DNA from: Riptortus pedestris
Lineage: Eukaryota > Arthropoda > Insecta > Hemiptera > Alydidae
DNA: 64,000 nt
Assembly (NCBI GenBank): GCA_019009955.1
Contig: CM032229.1
Coordinates: forward strand, 1,283,001 to 1,347,000
Direction: 5' to 3'
Positions 1 through 11,397 of the stretch are shown one piece after another. Both the position numbers and the translations under genes were made by a program. The notes under the pieces are model-generated. The model was not told where the DNA came from. It searched no databases and was given only the letters and a program-made list of their open reading frames with translations. Each line of letters begins with the position of its first letter. Position 1 is the first letter of the stretch.

Positions 1-213
1 ACGTACAGGCCAGGAAAACTGGTACATGTACTGGAGTTCTTCTCTCGTGTGGGAGCTGGGTAGTAGGGGACCGTCCCTTCCATAGGACTCGCTTCTTGAC
101 CATCGTAGCGAGTCCTCAGTGACCACGAGGTAGTTGGATTGGTGTGGAAGGATTAAGGCCTCGCGGCTAGGTGCCTTCCACATTGTAGCCACTCCTCGAC
201 GTGGGTACACAAT
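1..213. other. GC-richer segment with short foldbacks, unassigned
   Basis: More GC-rich than the surroundings. Two short inverted repeats are visible, one built on AGGACTCGCT/AGCGAGTCCT and one on GTGGAAGG/CCTTCCAC. No open frame. It could be the untranslated part of a retroelement that starts left of the window, but I cannot assign a family. Confidence 0.3.
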
Positions 214-501
214 GTCTAAGGATGGGTCATATACCTGTATTCCAGGTTGGAAGAGAGTATGACACCTGATGCCGAATAGAGAAGGGGGGCTACGACCATA
301 GCAAGCAGATGGTACTCTCGTTACCTTGCACCTGAATCTGTCTAAGGATGGGTTATATACCTGTGTTCCAGGTTGGAAGAGAGTATGACACCTGATGCCG
401 AATAGAGAAGGGGGGCTACGACCATAGCAAGCAGGTGGTACTCTCGTTACCATGCACCTGAGCCTGACCCGGGATGTGTTATATACTTGTATTCCAGGTT
501 A
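214..501. repeat. 126-bp tandem repeat, about 2.3 copies
   Basis: Units begin at 214, 340 and 466 and are nearly identical over 126 bp, the third broken off after about 36 bp. Each unit holds GTCTAAGGATGGG at its start and a GGGGGGCTACGACC block in the middle. It joins the GC-richer segment to its left, so both may belong to one element. Confidence 0.85.
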
Positions 502-1015
502 CGGGATTAGACTGGAGGAATTTTGAAAAGTCGAAATATCTTCCTTATTATTAGTTGTATCAAATATGGTATATCTTCAATGAAGTTGCGAATTTAAAGT
601 TTATAAACGTTATATATTTTTTGTATCATGAATATTAACCGAGATATTTGGAGTTCTTAGTATGCATCCTTCCGTAAACCACATGTAATATTAACTATTA
701 GCTGTGACATCATGAATAGCTTTATTTGAAGGTTAAAAACCAATTATTGTTTTCAAGAGAACTTTATTATGCAAGATAAATGCATATTCGTTGCGTGATG
801 ATGTCATGTATTAAGATTTTACGTTCTTATTAGGAGAATGTTTATTTGATATATATTGGACTCAATATTTAACCGTTTCAGTCGACACTGAAGATCAAAT
901 TTGTTATTGGCTACAGTCGGCTTTCATCATTAGTTTGTTACATAGAAATACAGAATATATGGTGAGGTGAGGTCACCAACGCGTGGGAAATCTGTTTAGT
1001 TTGCGCAGTCTCAAT
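502..1015 (+). repeat. Old HINE/DINE-1-like element copy (partial)
   Basis: Shares the family's block ATATTAACCGAGATATTTG and ends with GTGGGAAATCTG..TAGTTTGCGCAG, a decayed 3' sub-terminal repeat. The left end is missing. Confidence 0.6.
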
Positions 1016-1515
1016 CTTACTTCGACCATTGAAATTTAAGTTTTTTAAATTCTAGTTTCCAATCCTCTGAGGAGATGTAGCTTATTGTGATTTTATTTTA
1101 TCCAGAGCTAATAGCTTCAAAGTCCGCCATTTTTCTTAACTTGCAAACCAAAATGTGAAGGAACCCAACCAAGTAATATATTTTTCTTTGAGGTTTGTAG
1201 TTGGGCTGAAGTATTTAATGAACTTAATTCTTCATAAATATTATATTATTCCCTAGTCCAACTCGGGCTCAATATGGCAAATGACAATTAAAAATACTAT
1301 TCAGTTTTTTAAAAGTCTTCTATCCAGCCGAACCTCTGCAATGTTTGCCGCGCTTAATCTTGGATCTTATGGTATTTGCGTATTTTTTTAACGCTATCTT
1401 AAAAACATTCATTAATTATAATTGATTTTATAGATTTTTAAGCAAAAAAAGTTAATACTTAGATAAATAAAATATCAATTTGTGACAATAAATGCTAATT
1501 ATGAAATGAAAGTAA
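1016..1515. other. AT-rich spacer, nothing recognised
   Basis: No open frame, repeat or motif that I can support. Confidence 0.5.
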
Positions 1516-1562
1516 TACGTGTCCGTCACGCAGGGGCTGCGTAAACTAAGCAGATTTCCCTC
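1516..1562 (-). repeat. Isolated terminus of the HINE/DINE-1-like family
   Basis: Contains GTCCGTCACGCAGG followed by the hairpin arm and AGCAGATTTCCC, which is the family's hairpin-bearing end on the - strand. The body of the element is absent, so this is a solo end. Confidence 0.75.
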
Positions 1563-1730
1563 GTGAAGTGACTACTGATCTACTGGCTACTGAGTTACTG
1601 GTGGACTACTGTCTACTGACCCAGTGGTTACTGTCTTCTGACTTACTGACCCACTGGCTACTGAGTGTCTACTGACCTCCTGACTACTGACATACTGACC
1701 TGCTAACTACTGACCTCCTGACTACTGCTG
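1563..1730. repeat. Degenerate CTACTGA-type short tandem repeat
   Basis: Many copies of CTACTGA/CTACTGG with variable spacing. A smaller patch of the same type lies at about 2588-2640. It abuts the solo HINE end. Confidence 0.75.
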
Positions 1731-2914
1731 AATTTATTTCCCTATTTTTTATATTTTTAAGCTCCCTAGGAATCTGCCACTTAGTTTATCGCAATGTGCC
1801 CACATATGACAGCTTATGTTTTTCCGTAAGGGTTTCAAGTAAACTAACATCACTGAACCAGTTGCCGGCTGTAACGTTCCGACCAAATTGACGTATAGGT
1901 TGTGTTAAGTATATTGTACATTTATATTTCTGTCCTCTATGTAAGAGTTGTACCTCCTTGTCGACAGGTTACAGTATGTTGAAGTGAGTCGCTATATGTT
2001 GTGCAGTTCGGCCTCATGTTAGAATGTTCAGTTAATAATTACAATTAATTAAAGTCTTTATCAGAGTATTTTCCTTTCACCTTAACAGGTTGAATCATTC
2101 TTTCGATCACATTCAAACTTTTATTGCTGAAATAATAACCTTCTGGTTGCTCCCCTAAGTACACTTCTAAATTGTCACAATAATACATTTTTGAGTCTAT
2201 CAGGGAAAAATCTTAATCCCGTACTTCGCTTGTTTCGTAGGGATATTTTGAATAAATGAGTAACGCCCCCTAACGCCTCTAATCTTTTATCTAGGGTGAT
2301 GATTGACTATTTTTAACAAATTTGTCAAACTAATCTTGGATTGGGGAAAGTTTATCAATTTCTAATCTTTTCCTTTTCGTATTTCTGTTATCGAATCTGA
2401 GGTAGTCGCGCGGGATCTCACAGGTGCCTCAAGGCCATACACCGCACTGGAGAATCAGAAGGGGTTGAACAGCACTGGTGGAAGGCTCTAGTGATGAGGG
2501 GAAGGTAGCTAGGGTGGGGGGCTTGCAGGTTCTATCCTCTACTCAGCAGTTCAAGAAGTCTCTCCAAGTCATCTCTCAGATGATATGCGACTACTGACCT
2601 GCAGACTACTGCCCTACTGACTACAGATACACTGACTACCTTCATTTTGGAGCAGAGTTGACAGAGGTGGAGGTTCCACTGTAAGAGGTTTAATCAACTT
2701 TTAGATCTTTGAGCAGAATGGAGCTACCTTCTTTCTGGGCACTTCTCTGAAGCTATTGGTTAGTGGATCAGATGTTATCATCAACATCCAAAGTGAGTCT
2801 GTCTTTGTGACAATACGTAAAGGCTTTCCACACTCAGACCAGAGTTATATTTCGCAATGTTAGTCTTGAAATTTGTCTGCTTACCTTAGATTAAGCTATG
2901 TGTATGTGTTGCAG
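1731..2914. other. Region upstream of the Oli coding start
   Basis: No protein-coding signal. The coding start at 2921 lies six bases after a splice acceptor, so a 5' untranslated exon and promoter must lie further left, but I cannot place them. A stretch at about 1870-2088 opening TGTAACGTTCC and closing TTAACA looks loosely LTR-like. A GC-richer patch lies at 2400-2580. Confidence 0.4.
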
Positions 2915-3081
2915 AGGTAGATGGAGGGTCCGGGCGGAGGGTGGTGCGAGGTGCCAGGTAGTGGAGAGCGGAGGACTCCCCTGGGAGCTGTCGGACTAGG
3001 ATCTCCCTACTACTTCCCTCCGTCATCATCAGCACATCCTGATGAGAACACTCCAGATCATCAGCAGATACACTCCAACAG
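2915..3081 (+). CDS. Oli: Oli-like bHLH, first coding exon
   Basis: Acceptor TGTTGCAG ends at 2914. An in-frame TAG directly precedes the ATG at 2921, so this ATG is the start and bases 2915-2920 are 5' UTR. It encodes 53 residues rich in Gly, Pro, Ser and His, opening MEGPGGGW. Donor AACAG|GTACCG; exits in phase 2. Confidence 0.88.
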
Positions 3082-6000
3082 GTACCGATACCACATATAT
3101 CACAATCCATATATAACTATTGAAATTTCAACATTCACCTACCCCAACAGCTCTCAGCATCTTACTTCTTATCCAAGAGCAATATATACTACTTTAAAAA
3201 AGCAATGTCCACAGGGAAACAATTACAAAATTGTAATAAGATTGTTTCTATAACATTTTTCAATCCGACTAATCATAACTAAGGTATTTTGAATTTTCGA
3301 ATTCACCCTCACTCTAACCCCTTCTCCACGCTGATTTTAGCCGTTAACAAACTTCATCTTTATTTATTTATTTATTCGAGCTTCGCAGCTTACATATACA
3401 TAATTTAGAACAGATCTCATATTCGTTATCTACTAGGTTGGATCAATGGACATTTGAGGAAATTTTTCGGAAATCGAGTACGCGCTCAGTAGATAATTTC
3501 CCCTGATGGAAATCTGCTAATATTTGACTGTTGCAATATTTGTTTTATCGTTACCACCATTGGGGTGAGGGGGAGGGGGGGGGGTAGGAATATCTCTGCT
3601 ATTATGCGCAGGATCGAAAAAGTGTATAGAACCAATTTTATTGTAAATTTAATGTTCAAAAATGTCTTTTCAATATCTTGAGTATTAATCAAGATATTTG
3701 AAATTTTCAACATCCTTCAGTAACCCGCCCCCCCCCTTTCTCATGTCATATTAATAGTAAGCTGTTATATCATGGACCGCTTTATTCAGAGCTAAAATAC
3801 CAAATATAGTCTTTATTGATTGATTGCTGTATGAGATTCATGCGTACGTAGTATGATGACGTTATCTAATAAAATTGTTCAGTCTTGACTCAAAAATGTT
3901 TATTGATGTATATATGGTAATACTCAACATATAACCGTTTAATTCAGCTCTAATGTTCATATTCATTAATGGCTGAAATCGCACCAGACATAGAGGGATG
4001 GTGGTTTGAAATTTCAAAAGATCTCATTTATTATGACATTGATCAAAAAATTGTATAGAACTAATAATGTTAAAATATTCATGCTCTACAATTGTTCCCT
4101 TTTACATTTATTCGTAACTAATATATTGAGAGAGTTATTCACATTTCCTTGTGTTCATCCTTCTTTAATAAACCCCCACTTCTTCTCTTCGGATTTTTAC
4201 TTAGAAGTAGAGAATATAAGGTGAGTTGAGGTTAGACGTGTGTCCTACCGGCACGTGGGAAATCTGCTTACTTTTGGCAGCCTCTGCTTCTTATCTTGCT
4301 ACTACTTTTTAAGCCAATCCCGAAATTTCTCTAACATATATACCTAGACTCTTCTTACAATAAATAACTCAACTCTATTAATGCTAGTCACTTACAATGT
4401 CGCCGACACTATATTACTCGAAGAAGCTGATTTCTTCCACTGCTTTCAACACTTCTATATTCCTCGGCGAAGCTGATTCCTTACCTTACCTTCGAAACGT
4501 CTATATTCCTCGACGAAGCTGATTCCTTACCGTACCTTCGAAACGTCTATATTCCTCGACGAAGCTGATTCCTTACCGTACCTTCGAAACGTCTATATTC
4601 CTCGACGAAGCTGATTCCTTACCGTACCTTCGAAACGTCTATATTCCTCGACGAAGCTGATTCCTTACCGTACCTTCGAAACGTCTATATTCCTCGACGA
4701 AGCTGATTCCTTACCGTACCTTCGAAACGTCTATATTCCTCGACGAAGCTGATTCCTTACCGTACCTTCGAAACGTCTATATTCCTCGACGAAGCTGATT
4801 CCTTACCGTACCTTCGAAACGTCTATATTCCTCGACGAAGCTGATTCCTTACCGTACCTTCGAAACGTCTATATTCCTCGACGAAGCTGATTCCTTACCG
4901 TACCTTCGAAACGTCTATATTCCTCGACGAAGCTGATTCCTTACCGTACCTTCGAAACGTCTATATTCCTTGACGAAGCTGATTCCTCACAGTACCTTTG
5001 AAACTCTTATGTTCCTTGACGAAGTTGATTCCTTACAGTGCTTCCCAAAGTTCTATATTCCTCTACAAAACGCAATGACCTATTCCTCTTCATCCCATTC
5101 AAAATACTTATCCTTGCACACTCCCCTCTTCCACCCTTGTGCTCAACAACGTATTTCCTGCATGCATTCTTGAACGGCCCTTCCATACTCACACTCATAT
5201 TCACAATTAGTCTTTCTCAACTCTGTACCTCATTCCACTACCTTCACGCCCCTGAAGATATTATACTCAGTCCTACTGTCCGTAGTCAGGTGCCAATAAT
5301 CCTTGACGCACCTTCTAAACACTACAGTCACATTTATTCAGTTCTCAAGCTTTGGATCACAAAATGTCACCATTACACTTCCATAAATCACCTACCGTCC
5401 ACTTCATTTACACAAACTGCGAACATCTGATAGACCTCCACCTCACGTAACCCTCATTTGCATCCATACATGCAACCTCATTTGCACTTTTTAAAACCCA
5501 GACGATCCTTCTCAATCGTTCTAAACGCCCTCCAATCCCATGAAAGTTAATGGAGAACAAATTTATCAGCTGGAGTGGTTGAAATTTTGGCCCATTCATC
5601 TCCCTTAAAATAGTCCCATCGAATGAGGGCAGCGATGTCATTGAAAGTAGTGTGTCTATGTTCCTCAAGAAACGCTGGTGTCTTACAACCTTCCTAACAT
5701 ATTCTTCAACGAAGCTGAGGGAGAAGTGATATTAAGGAATGTTGTTTATTGCAGATTGGTAGGCAGCGGGGGAGGATCCCAGGGAGGCGGAGGAGGAGGG
5801 AAAGGTAAGTCCAGGCAGGGTAAGCTGGTCAGATTGAACATCAACGCTCGTGAACGGCGGAGAATGCATGACTTGAATGATGCACTGGATGAACTGCGAT
5901 CTGTCATTCCTTATGCACATTCGCCGTCTGTGAGGAAGCTCTCCAAGATCGCCACGCTGCTCCTCGCCAAGAACTACATACTCATGCAGGCCAATGCACT

Positions 6001-8065
6001 CGACGAATTGAGGAGGCTCATCACATACCTACAGGTAACCACACTTTATGTATATATGCACATTGCCCTTAAGCGAATTTGCATTAAAAGAGATTTTCTT
6101 TAAAACTAAAACTCGAGTTTGTTAATGGTTGAAATTGGACAGGAGAGTTAGAGGGGTAGAAAATTTAGTATCTTGTAGTAAAATTATTTTTCTATAAATA
6201 TTACTCTGTAGATTGGTGTGGCAGTTGTCCATACGATGGTGACTTGTCAGAGGGCAGAGTGAAACTTAGAATTCAGTGGTATCCGGTCCGGGTTTAGTGC
6301 AAGTGCCTTATTCAAGTGAATGCCAGCCGAGGTACATAGAGGAGTTGGGTGTAACATCGGAACCATCCCCTTCGGGGTTTGGTGGTGGCGTCCTCCGTCG
6401 TCATGACTGGGGAGAACCTTAGGGGTGGTACACAAGCGACCAGTCTATGCTTGGAGGTTGGACCATACTGGTAGCACGTAGGAAGCCGTCGCTAACAACT
6501 AGTTAGGTCAGAAACTGATGACAGGTGTCTGGATCCGCTTTGCGATTGTCGGTCACAGACGTGGTGGTCGTCGTTACAGCCCCAGTCAGAGGTGTCAGAA
6601 ATGATTAAAGAAGGGGGTTTTAACCCCTTCGGTCACACACGGCAATGATAGTCTCATTTAATGAGGTGATTACCAGAGTACTGAGGCTCTGTTGGAATAG
6701 TAGGACTGTTGAAATCGGACCAGGAATGGGGGAGGGGGAGGGGGTGGTGGAATTGGGTAGTTTTTATTAATATTGTTAGGAAATTCATAATATCTCCTTA
6801 TTATGGCGGATCGAAAAACGTTATGGAACCAATCTTGTTAAACTATTGATGATTTACAATTATTGTTTTATATGTGTTTTCATAACTCGAGTATTAACCG
6901 AGTTATTCGTGCTTTCTAGGTTTCAGCCTTCAATAGAGCCCCCCCCCCCCAATCCCCTCGCTGCCTTCTACTAATCGGCTATTTTACATAGAAATAGGGA
7001 ATAAGTGGCGAGATGAGACCTAAAGGGACGCACTCTAGAAAGAGTATTGATGCAATTTTAATGCACCTAGTGTGATGTTTTTTATTTAATATTTTATAGC
7101 GTTTTTGTTCTATTTGTAATGTTTTTTGTGTATGTTGCGTTTTTGTTCTATATTTTGAGTTTCTTTTTTAAATTTAAATGAGCAATGTCGCCTAAGTCAC
7201 GAAACTCTCTAAATAAATAGTGATGTTGGAGACTCTCTCTTTAATGATTCTTAACTTAAAGGCCTTCGTCTCTATCCTCGTTCTCCTCAGTGAAAGAAGT
7301 TTCCAACACTGGGGATGAGAATCGATGGTTAATGGTTGTAAACCATCTGTAAAACTGATGTTTTTGAACCATTGTCGATTATCATTCGATGGTCTGCTCT
7401 AAATTTTGATAAGATTACAACACAGATAATTCAGTTTATCTATTTAAACTGAAATGTATTTATCTTTCTTCCCTATAAAAATCTGTAATTTTTTATCTTA
7501 CTTATCGAGGATCGAAAGATTATGGAAGTAGCACCACTACTGTAGTGACTAGGCTTTGCTATGGTTAGTTTGATAGTGATATGTATATAAATAAAACTAT
7601 CTTTGTTGTTCAATAAGTACTTACTAATATAGAAAATTTAAAGGTTTTAAACACCCATTACCTGCAGAAAAACTAGTGTTTATCATATTCATGTACATAA
7701 ACGGACGGTTGAACAAAAGTAATTCACCTTTTTTCCCACATTGAATATGGGTCGATCAGCCATCGATGAGCCATGTTCACTGGTTTTAAAACATTGATGT
7801 TCGACTTTCGATGCTCCTTAGTCTACAATGAACTCCATACGTTTATTGTTTAGACGTTTTGGGTTCTTGGTATTTTCTTGTGCGTCTTCTAGTGATGAAA
7901 CATTGTTGCAATGACTTGTACAAAAATTATTAATATATCTTTTGGGCACAGGCGCAGGGACCGATGGCAATGCCTCCTGGATTCGATCTTCATGCAGCCA
8001 TGTTCCCAAAGCCTCCTGGATCGCCGCTCCACCAGTCACAGTCTGCAGATTCTGGCGACTCATGA
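2921..8065 (+). CDS. Oli: bHLH transcription factor of the Olig/bHLHe22-23 class, Oli-like (gene-level entry)
   Basis: Spliced coding sequence 2921-3081, 5755-6034, 7952-8065; 555 nt, 184 aa plus TGA. Both introns are GT-AG and phases agree (2, then 0). The bHLH lies at about residues 80-137. The basic region has [13 protein letters not shown], helix 1 has [12 protein letters not shown], the loop has [11 protein letters not shown] and helix 2 has [14 protein letters not shown]. This exact style of basic region and loop belongs to the Olig/Beta3 (bHLHe22/e23) branch, and the LRRLITYLQ end fits insect Oli better than vertebrate Olig1/2. A glycine-rich linker (about residues 57-69) precedes the domain. 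In the known family these nuclear proteins bind E-boxes as dimers and act in neural development; that role is by homology. The protein is somewhat shorter than the Drosophila and human relatives I know of. An alternative paralogue call within the branch cannot be excluded. Confidence 0.93.
3260..3525 (-). repeat. Old HINE/DINE-1-like copy, left part
   Basis: Carries the family's block A (GGATCAATGGACATTTGAGG on the + strand) and a decayed end reading TTTCCCCTGATGGAAATCTGCTAA. Lies in the first coding intron of Oli. Confidence 0.65.
3552..4290 (+). repeat. Old HINE/DINE-1-like copy
   Basis: Begins near a G-rich run, includes ATCGAAAAAGTGTATAGAACC and TTAATGGCTGAAATCG, and ends GTGGGAAATCTGCTTACTTT before a decayed hairpin. 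Heavily diverged. Confidence 0.6.
4446..5075. repeat. 46-bp minisatellite, about 12 units plus degenerate edges
   Basis: The unit GACGAAGCTGATTCCTTACC plus 26 bp more recurs every 46 bp with near identity from about 4513 to 4970. It degenerates to the right, with last traces such as TTCCTTGACGAAG. The period is not a multiple of three, so the array cannot keep one reading frame. It lies in the first coding intron of Oli. A related fragment (TTCTTCAACGAAGCTGAGG) recurs at 5701-5719, just before the bHLH exon. Confidence 0.95.
5076..5754. other. Intronic spacer between minisatellite and bHLH exon
   Basis: Open frames exist on both strands but none matches a family I know and none has gene-like context. 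Probably unique intron. Confidence 0.4.
5755..6034 (+). CDS. Oli: Oli-like bHLH, exon with the bHLH domain
   Basis: Acceptor TTATTGCAG ends at 5754; enters in phase 2 and exits in phase 0 at CTACAG|GTAACC. Encodes the glycine linker, the whole basic region, helix 1, loop and helix 2. The basic motif NARERRRM and the loop [13 protein letters not shown] are intact with no stop or frameshift. Confidence 0.95.
6180..6665. repeat. Unclassified GC-rich interspersed element (intron of Oli)
   Basis: About 480 bp clearly more GC-rich than the flanks. It has short palindromes such as CCCCTTCGGGG and AACCCCTTCGG, and no open frame. It shares ATTGGTGTGG with the 1-213 segment. Possibly the untranslated tail of a non-LTR retrotransposon; not proven. 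Confidence 0.4.
6708..7030 (+). repeat. HINE/DINE-1-like fragment
   Basis: Starts TTGAAATCGGACCAGG, carries the G-rich run, the GGATCGAAAAACGTTATGG block and TATTAACCGAGTTATT. Both ends are lost. Confidence 0.6.
7031..7951. other. AT-rich intron of Oli, nothing recognised
   Basis: No open frame, repeat unit or regulatory motif that I can support. Confidence 0.5.
7952..8065 (+). CDS. Oli: Oli-like bHLH, last coding exon
   Basis: Acceptor GGGCACAG ends at 7951 and continues in phase 0. It gives 37 residues beginning [12 protein letters not shown] and ending SADSGDS, then TGA at 8063-8065. The Pro/Met/His composition suits the tail of a transcription factor. An alternative acceptor six bases downstream would remove two residues. 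I rely on phase, composition and the prompt stop, not on a conserved motif, so this exon is less certain than the bHLH exon. Confidence 0.75.
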   Translation, partial: AQGPMAMPPGFDLHAAMFPKPPGSPLHQSQSADSGDS

Positions 8066-9673
8066 ACTCATTATTAATTATTTTATTTCCTTCCTCTTAT
8101 GTCTTTTTTTTTCATTCATAGAAAGATTTTTTTCTTATAGACACATTACCATCAACGAAAAGTTAAAATAAGTCATAGATAGGGTTTATCAAAAGAAGTT
8201 CAACAATCACTCACCATAAGTTATTTCTACTAAACTTTTTATTAATTAAGCATTCTAATTTAAATTATATATTGAAAGTTTTATTTTATATAGTTATGTG
8301 AATAAGTGTTTGAGTAAACTTTATTTTTGGTAAGGATTACCTTTGTACAAAATAAGCGGTAATAAGGAAAAAGAATGTCTTAGTGACTCCATCTGTAAAC
8401 AGTTCGTCAGAGCCTCACTCTTCTCAGAACTTCTTAGTGTTGCATTTAATGGAAGGTGTACATAATAGCAAATAATGAATTTAACTAGGATTTTCAGTCT
8501 GTGTAATCATTGGAAATTATTTATAATATTTTGCACTATAACAGAAAATTATGGTGCTGATTGGAATAGAAAACATATAGTGGCTCAAATCCAAAAACAT
8601 CTAAAAATAAAATGACTAAGTGATGTTCTCTACAAGTCTATTAGCTACACTTAATCTAAACTATTTTAACTTGTATCTCTAATGTATTTTTGAGAACTTC
8701 TTTTATGTTTACAATAAATAATAATTTTAAAAATATAAAATTTTGACACCTAGTATTCTTTTGTAAAATAATGATTCTTACATTAAAAAAATATAGTTTA
8801 CATTTTTATGGATATGTTTAGGCAGGCGGCTGCCCAGGGAGATATATTTCCCTGAAAGTTCAGTAGTCTTGCGGCTATTTTGCGTGATTAAGGCAAATGG
8901 AGTATTGCCGAAAATTTGTGTTTAAAGCCGTATTCAATTGAATTGGAGGAGCCCTATATGTCCCATACTATTTACATATTTCAAGTCATAGGCTGATAAG
9001 ATATTATTGTAAATAATGATACAACAACCCAGTTACATAAACTGCATAGTTATAACAAAAAAATATTCTAGTCAATTTTTTAATTGTGAATTTTATTTTA
9101 AAAAATATATATATGTCTATTGTATATTGAGATATATGTAATAAAAATAGGCTTAACTAATCTAGTCATGAAATAGAAATAGTTTTCTTTTTAGAAGTGT
9201 TTGAGAGTATGTGATTTTAAAAATTATTTAATAAGATGTAGGTGTTTTAATTATTTAAGAATATAAAAAATATATTGTATAAAAGAGTAAGTAATTTTAG
9301 TTTTGGAGTTCTGAACAAAATCCATCAACTTCCATGAATGTACAGATAAAAAGTGTAAGACATTTGGTTGCTTTTTCTTTGAAATATTACTCTGAACGAA
9401 ATATATTGTTTAAGTATAAAATAAATTTATAGATATTGTTTCGAAAATAAATTTCTATTTTATTCAAATTATTCTACCCCTCCAATCCTCAATCCATTCA
9501 ATCATGGAATACTTCATTATTCCTAGTTTATTTAAGAACCAATTAAGAATCGTGAAGCGATAAAAAATAGAAAAATTGACGTTTAGTATCTATAATTGAG
9601 GAATAATGTCAATATTTATATCATCGAGGAGATCGCATCTCATTCAGTTCCTTTCTTGGGCTCCCATTTCCAG
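8066..9673. other. 3' UTR of Oli and intergenic spacer
   Basis: Very AT-rich, no coding signal. AATAAA occurs at 8606-8611 and 8713-8718 and either could be the poly(A) signal of the Oli transcript. Nothing else recognised. Confidence 0.4.
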
Positions 9674-10099
9674 TTTTAGCAGATTTCCCTTAAGGGAAAT
9701 CAGCTATTGAGATTGTACTCATGACGGAATTTTTGAAATTTTTCTTCGAATGTCCATCGATCCTACCTAGTAGATGACGAAAATGAAATCCGTTCAAAAC
9801 TGTATATCTATCTATCTATATATATATATATTTTCCGCCGGGCCATTCTCGTAACTTCTCGGGTCAGGTGGAAGCTTCTTCTAACCTTACCTGTCGTTTC
9901 TAACCTTACCTTACCTTCGTTACTTTGTGAGATTTATGCAAATACGTTCTGTTCATCCGCTCCCCCCTCCTCTTTATTTCTTGGACTACTAAAATTTGAG
10001 TTATTAAAATATAAATTATTCTTACAATTTTCTCATTACCGTTTGTTTCACGGTGGTATTGTGTTACCAGTATGCAGATTTCTCTATTGTAAAACTTCA
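9674..10099 (+). repeat. HINE/DINE-1-like element, left part with TA-rich core
   Basis: Begins TTTTAGCAGATTTCCC and then completes the palindrome GATTTCCCTTAAGGGAAATC. It carries block A (AATGTCCATCGATCCTACC) and a short (TCTA)n(TA)n core at about 9807-9831. The middle is deleted and it passes straight into the 3' array at 10100-10716. Confidence 0.85.
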
Positions 10100-10716
10100 C
10101 GTGGGAAATCTGCTTAGTTTACGCATTTTAAGTTAGATTTCTCATTACCGTTTGTATTTAATCACGGTGGTATTGTGTTACCAGTATGCAGACTTCACAT
10201 GGGAAATCTGCTTAGTTTACGCAGCCCCTGCGTGACGGACTTTTTATTAATTCTGGGCGCCTAACGGACGAGAGTTAGTTTCCCGCCAAAAGCTAGTTCG
10301 GCCGTTTCCTTGACTGGCTCGGCTCTCGTGAAATTTCTCTATTGTAAAACTTCAAATGAGAAATCTGCTTAGTTTACGCAGCCCCTGCGTGACAGACCTT
10401 TTATTAATTCATGGCGCCTAACGGACGAGAGTTAGTTTCCCGCCAAAAGCTAGTTCGGCCTTTTCCTTGACTGGCTCAGCTCTCGTGAAATTTCTCTATT
10501 GTAAAACTTCACATGGGAAATCTGATAGTTTACGCAGCCCCTGCGTGACGGACTTTTTATTAATTCTGGGCGCCTAACGGACGAGAGTTAGTTTCTCGCC
10601 AAAAGCTAGTTCGGCCGTTTCCTTGACTGGCCCGGCACTTGTGAAATTTCTCTATTGTAAAACTTCACGTGGGAAATCTGCTTAGTTTACGCAGCCCCTG
10701 CGTGACGGACTTTTCA
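10100..10716 (+). repeat. Tandem array of the HINE 3' end, about 157-bp unit, four copies
   Basis: The hairpin GCAGCCCCTGCGTGAC starts at 10221, 10378, 10534 and 10691, a spacing of 156-157 bp. Each unit holds a CGCCTAACGGACGAGAG block, TTTCTCTATTGTAAAACTTC, the 3' sub-terminal repeat and the hairpin. A smaller duplication (about 10033-10215) lies just upstream. Only the 3' end is amplified. Confidence 0.92.
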
Positions 10717-11397
10717 GAGTTGGCTTCACGGATATTGAGACAGGCATAGGAGGCCTAAGGAGTGGATGTCGATGATCCTAGGAGCCATGTATCAAAATCT
10801 AGATTGGGACTCAGAATCACTTCCCCCCCTCCATGTGACAAAAATGATGTATTAACATAAATTAAACTAAAATAAATAATTGAAATTGGACAAAATAATT
10901 AAAATATAACGAAATAAATTTAATCATGATTGCCGAAAATATTGCATGCAGTCAGTTGTAACCGAGGTAACACCCTCCATTGACTTTATTTAGCAAGTCC
11001 GTTATCAATTAAAATTCTTCTCTATACATACTTATTCCAATTCAAGAAAAAAATAAAAACCATTTTTTCACTCCCCGGTTTCAATGGTTGGTTCGTACTT
11101 ATAAACACAAATAATTTACGAATAGAGAAACGTTGATTCCCTTTTGTGTGGTTTCCTACTTCTAGGGCCTTACTGATTTACTGATCTTTTCATTTAACAA
11201 GACAAACTATTCGTAATATTTTCATCCATATGGCTTCAATTGTCACTGTGTTTTAAATTGGTCTGTTCTATAAGTAAAGTTATGTACTTTTCGCCACATT
11301 TCCGTTATGAGAAGTCAGCTACTGTTACAATAGAAACAAAAGAGAAAGTTATCTTATGACATTATTTTGAAATATCCTGACGCCAAGGTTGAGCGCA
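10717..11397. other. Intergenic spacer, nothing recognised
   Basis: AT-rich, no open frame, no repeat that I can place. Confidence 0.5.

Noticed and set aside
2886..3110. 74-codon frame opposite the first Oli exon
   Set aside because: Antisense shadow of the coding exon.
4446..5075. CRISPR-like array of regular repeats
   Set aside because: Units are contiguous 46-bp tandem repeats with no unique spacers, inside an animal intron.
5038..5430. 130-codon frame next to the minisatellite
   Set aside because: No family resemblance, Leu/Ser/His low-quality composition, starts in minisatellite-derived sequence.
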